Assembly: GCA_029932895.1 (NCBI GenBank)
Contig: JAOZPF010000160.1
Location: 1 to 6,832 of the forward strand
From: Anaerolineae bacterium
GTDB lineage: Bacteria; Chloroflexota; Anaerolineae; B4-G1; DUEL01
DNA length: 6,832 nucleotides
Reading direction: 5' to 3'
Below, piece after piece: positions 5,538 to 6,832 of this stretch. The position numbers and the translations under genes are program-made. How positions within the stretch are numbered: position 1 is the stretch's first letter; the number at the start of each line of letters is the position of its first letter. The notes beneath the pieces were generated by a model, which was given only the letters and a program-made list of their open reading frames with translations, had not been told where the DNA came from and made no database searches.

Positions 5538-6832
5538 TCAGTGCCCGGCGACCTGGCCCGGCGAAGGGTTATAGCTGATGTAGAAATCGCGGGAACAATC
5601 GTCCGAATCCACATCCGGCGGATAACGCTTGAGAGAAGCATCCCAAGGGAAGGAATCACCACCTTCAAGCGGATAGGGCAGCACGCCGGCGCGGGGCAGC
5701 CCGCCCCAGGCGACGCTGTCCACCAACGCGCCGCCGCCATCCTGCAACAGCATCTCGTCGCTCGCATTGCCCAGCGCCATGCCAAAGCCGTCCCAGGCAG
5801 CGACCGGCGTCAGGTCGGGCACGGCGGGGTCACAGGAGGTCCACTCATAGTTGGGATTAAAGCCATACTCGGCGCTAAAGGTGGTCGCGCAGGCAGCGAC
5901 GACGATGACCTGCCCGTGGAGCAATTGCGCCCCGGCGGGGAAAGCGTACCGCCCGTCCCCATAGTCGCCGACGTTGATCGCGTCCCCCACCCGCCACCCA
6001 GCGATGGAGACGGTCGGGCCAGGGTTATAGATCTCGACCCATTCGTGCCCCGTGTCGTCACCGGCAGGGTTGATAAAGAGCTCGCTAAAGAGCGGATAGT
6101 CCACCGGCGGCAGATAGCCGTGCAGCGCCAGGGGCAGATAGGCGTGGTAGATGAACGGGCCGTGGCCCAGCACCCAGTCGTGGTCAAAGACAGCGAGGAC
6201 GCGCTCGTATGCCGCAGCGGAGCGGAATTGGAGCGATACCTCGCGGTTGTTCTTGTTCGAGTTCTCCGAGCCGTTGACACTGCCCAGATTGACCCAGCGC
6301 TCACCGGCGACGCGCAGTGCCCAGATCTTGGCGTGGATGCCCAGTCCGGTGACATCTGCCAGGCGGCAGGTGAGGGACAGCCCCTCGCTGACGGCGATGT
6401 CGTTGACGACGAGGCAACTCTGGCTGTTGCCGCCGTCGTCATAGTAGCTGTCGAGGAGGAGACGCACCGCTGCACCACGCCGCGCCGCAGCCAACAGCGC
6501 CTGGACGCGGGGATTGAGCCCCACCGGGCCGACCCCAGCAGTCCAGGTGTATGGCTCGTCCATCTGCATCACGGCGATGTCGTCGCCGGCCCCAGCCCGT
6601 CCGATGAGGCCAAGCAGACCGTCACTGTCGCGCAGCGTGTTCTCCGGGGCCTGGAGGAGGATGAAATCGGAGGCCGTCAGCGGCAGCGAAGCGGTAAAGG
6701 GAGCGGAATAAGTGGTCCAATCCGGCTCCGGCAGAGGGGTAAAGCCGGGCGTGGCGACGAACGGCGCTGTGCCGTAGGGAACCAGGTCGTCGTGCGCCAG
6801 GTCGAGGTCGCGGCTGACAATCAGATTCAGGC
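5538..6832 (-). CDS. Phospholipase-D-like protein with C-terminal lamin-tail domain; 5' end outside window
   Basis: The frame is open from the right edge to a TGA at 5538, giving 430 visible codons; the start and any signal peptide are missing. Fragment residues 56-215 match the second lobe of a PLD-superfamily protein: APENTLRDSDGLLGLI at 61-76 opens the lobe, and GIHAKIWAL at 164-172 carries the HxK pair (H166, K168). GSVNGSENSNKNNRE (183-197) is the GS motif and the following Asn/Glu-rich stretch. The Asp usual in HxKx4D is not in place, and about three extra residues separate HxK from GS. The first lobe would lie outside the window. Residues 248-416 are a bacterial lamin-tail domain (FSELFINPAG, HEWVEIYNPG, LVDSVAWGG, ending in SYNPSPGQ). 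Such architectures occur in exported proteins acting on phosphodiester bonds in lipids or DNA; the substrate here is unknown. A GTG at 6572 is open but lies inside the PLD fold, so it is not the start. Confidence 0.87.
   Translation of the reverse strand, partial: LNLIVSRDLDLAHDDLVPYGTAPFVATPGFTPLPEPDWTTYSAPFTASLPLTASDFILLQAPENTLRDSDGLLGLIGRAGAGDDIAVMQMDEPYTWTAGVGPVGLNPRVQALLAAARRGAAVRLLLDSYYDDGGNSQSCLVVNDIAVSEGLSLTCRLADVTGLGIHAKIWALRVAGERWVNLGSVNGSENSNKNNREVSLQFRSAAAYERVLAVFDHDWVLGHGPFIYHAYLPLALHGYLPPVDYPLFSELFINPAGDDTGHEWVEIYNPGPTVSIAGWRVGDAINVGDYGDGRYAFPAGAQLLHGQVIVVAACATTFSAEYGFNPNYEWTSCDPAVPDLTPVAAWDGFGMALGNASDEMLLQDGGGALVDSVAWGGLPRAGVLPYPLEGGDSFPWDASLKRYPPDVDSDDCSRDFYISYNPSPGQVAGH

Noticed and set aside
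1..6832. CRISPR arrays, insertion sequences, attachment sites, toxin-antitoxin pairs
   Set aside because: No direct-repeat array, transposase or integrase reading frame, or flanking inverted repeats were found by reading both strands.

Overview
This is a GC-rich bacterial chromosomal window, roughly 60% GC by eye, with an AT-richer intergenic patch around 2905-3100. It holds four protein genes and one tRNA. The gene content suggests a Gram-positive-like or monoderm lineage such as Chloroflexota: a secreted Asp-box propeller protein with immune-inhibitor-A-like modules, a phospholipase-D/lamin-tail fusion, a six-span histidine kinase, and a tRNA without an encoded CCA. That assignment is inference; no marker gene is present.

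Layout. Bases 1-2904 (minus) hold the first 968 codons of a large secreted protein that runs off the left edge. It has a signal peptide, a beta-propeller with four Asp boxes, a fibronectin-like domain and two tandem jelly-roll-like modules. Its control region (2905-3060) has a good -10 box and two related palindromes on either side of the predicted promoter. Bases 3097-3274 are a compact minus-strand tRNA-Met(CAT) unit with a near-perfect sigma70 promoter, the tRNA, and an intrinsic terminator. Bases 3350-4210 (plus) encode a membrane-anchored M48 (HtpX-like) zinc metalloprotease. It converges on a minus-strand sensor histidine kinase (4207-5502), and the two stop codons share the four bases TTAG. 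Upstream of the kinase on the same strand, 35 bp away, is the 3' part of a phospholipase-D-like protein with a C-terminal lamin-tail domain (5538-6832), whose start lies beyond the right edge.

How they fit together. All four protein products act at the membrane or outside the cell. The PLD-like gene and the kinase gene are probably co-transcribed. No response regulator is visible, so the kinase's partner is unknown. The window contains no mobile element, CRISPR array or phage gene. I do not see a clearly new multi-gene system. The most unusual signals are the paired palindromes at the propeller-gene promoter, a promoter-like element lying across the M48 start codon, and the domain architecture of the two secreted proteins.
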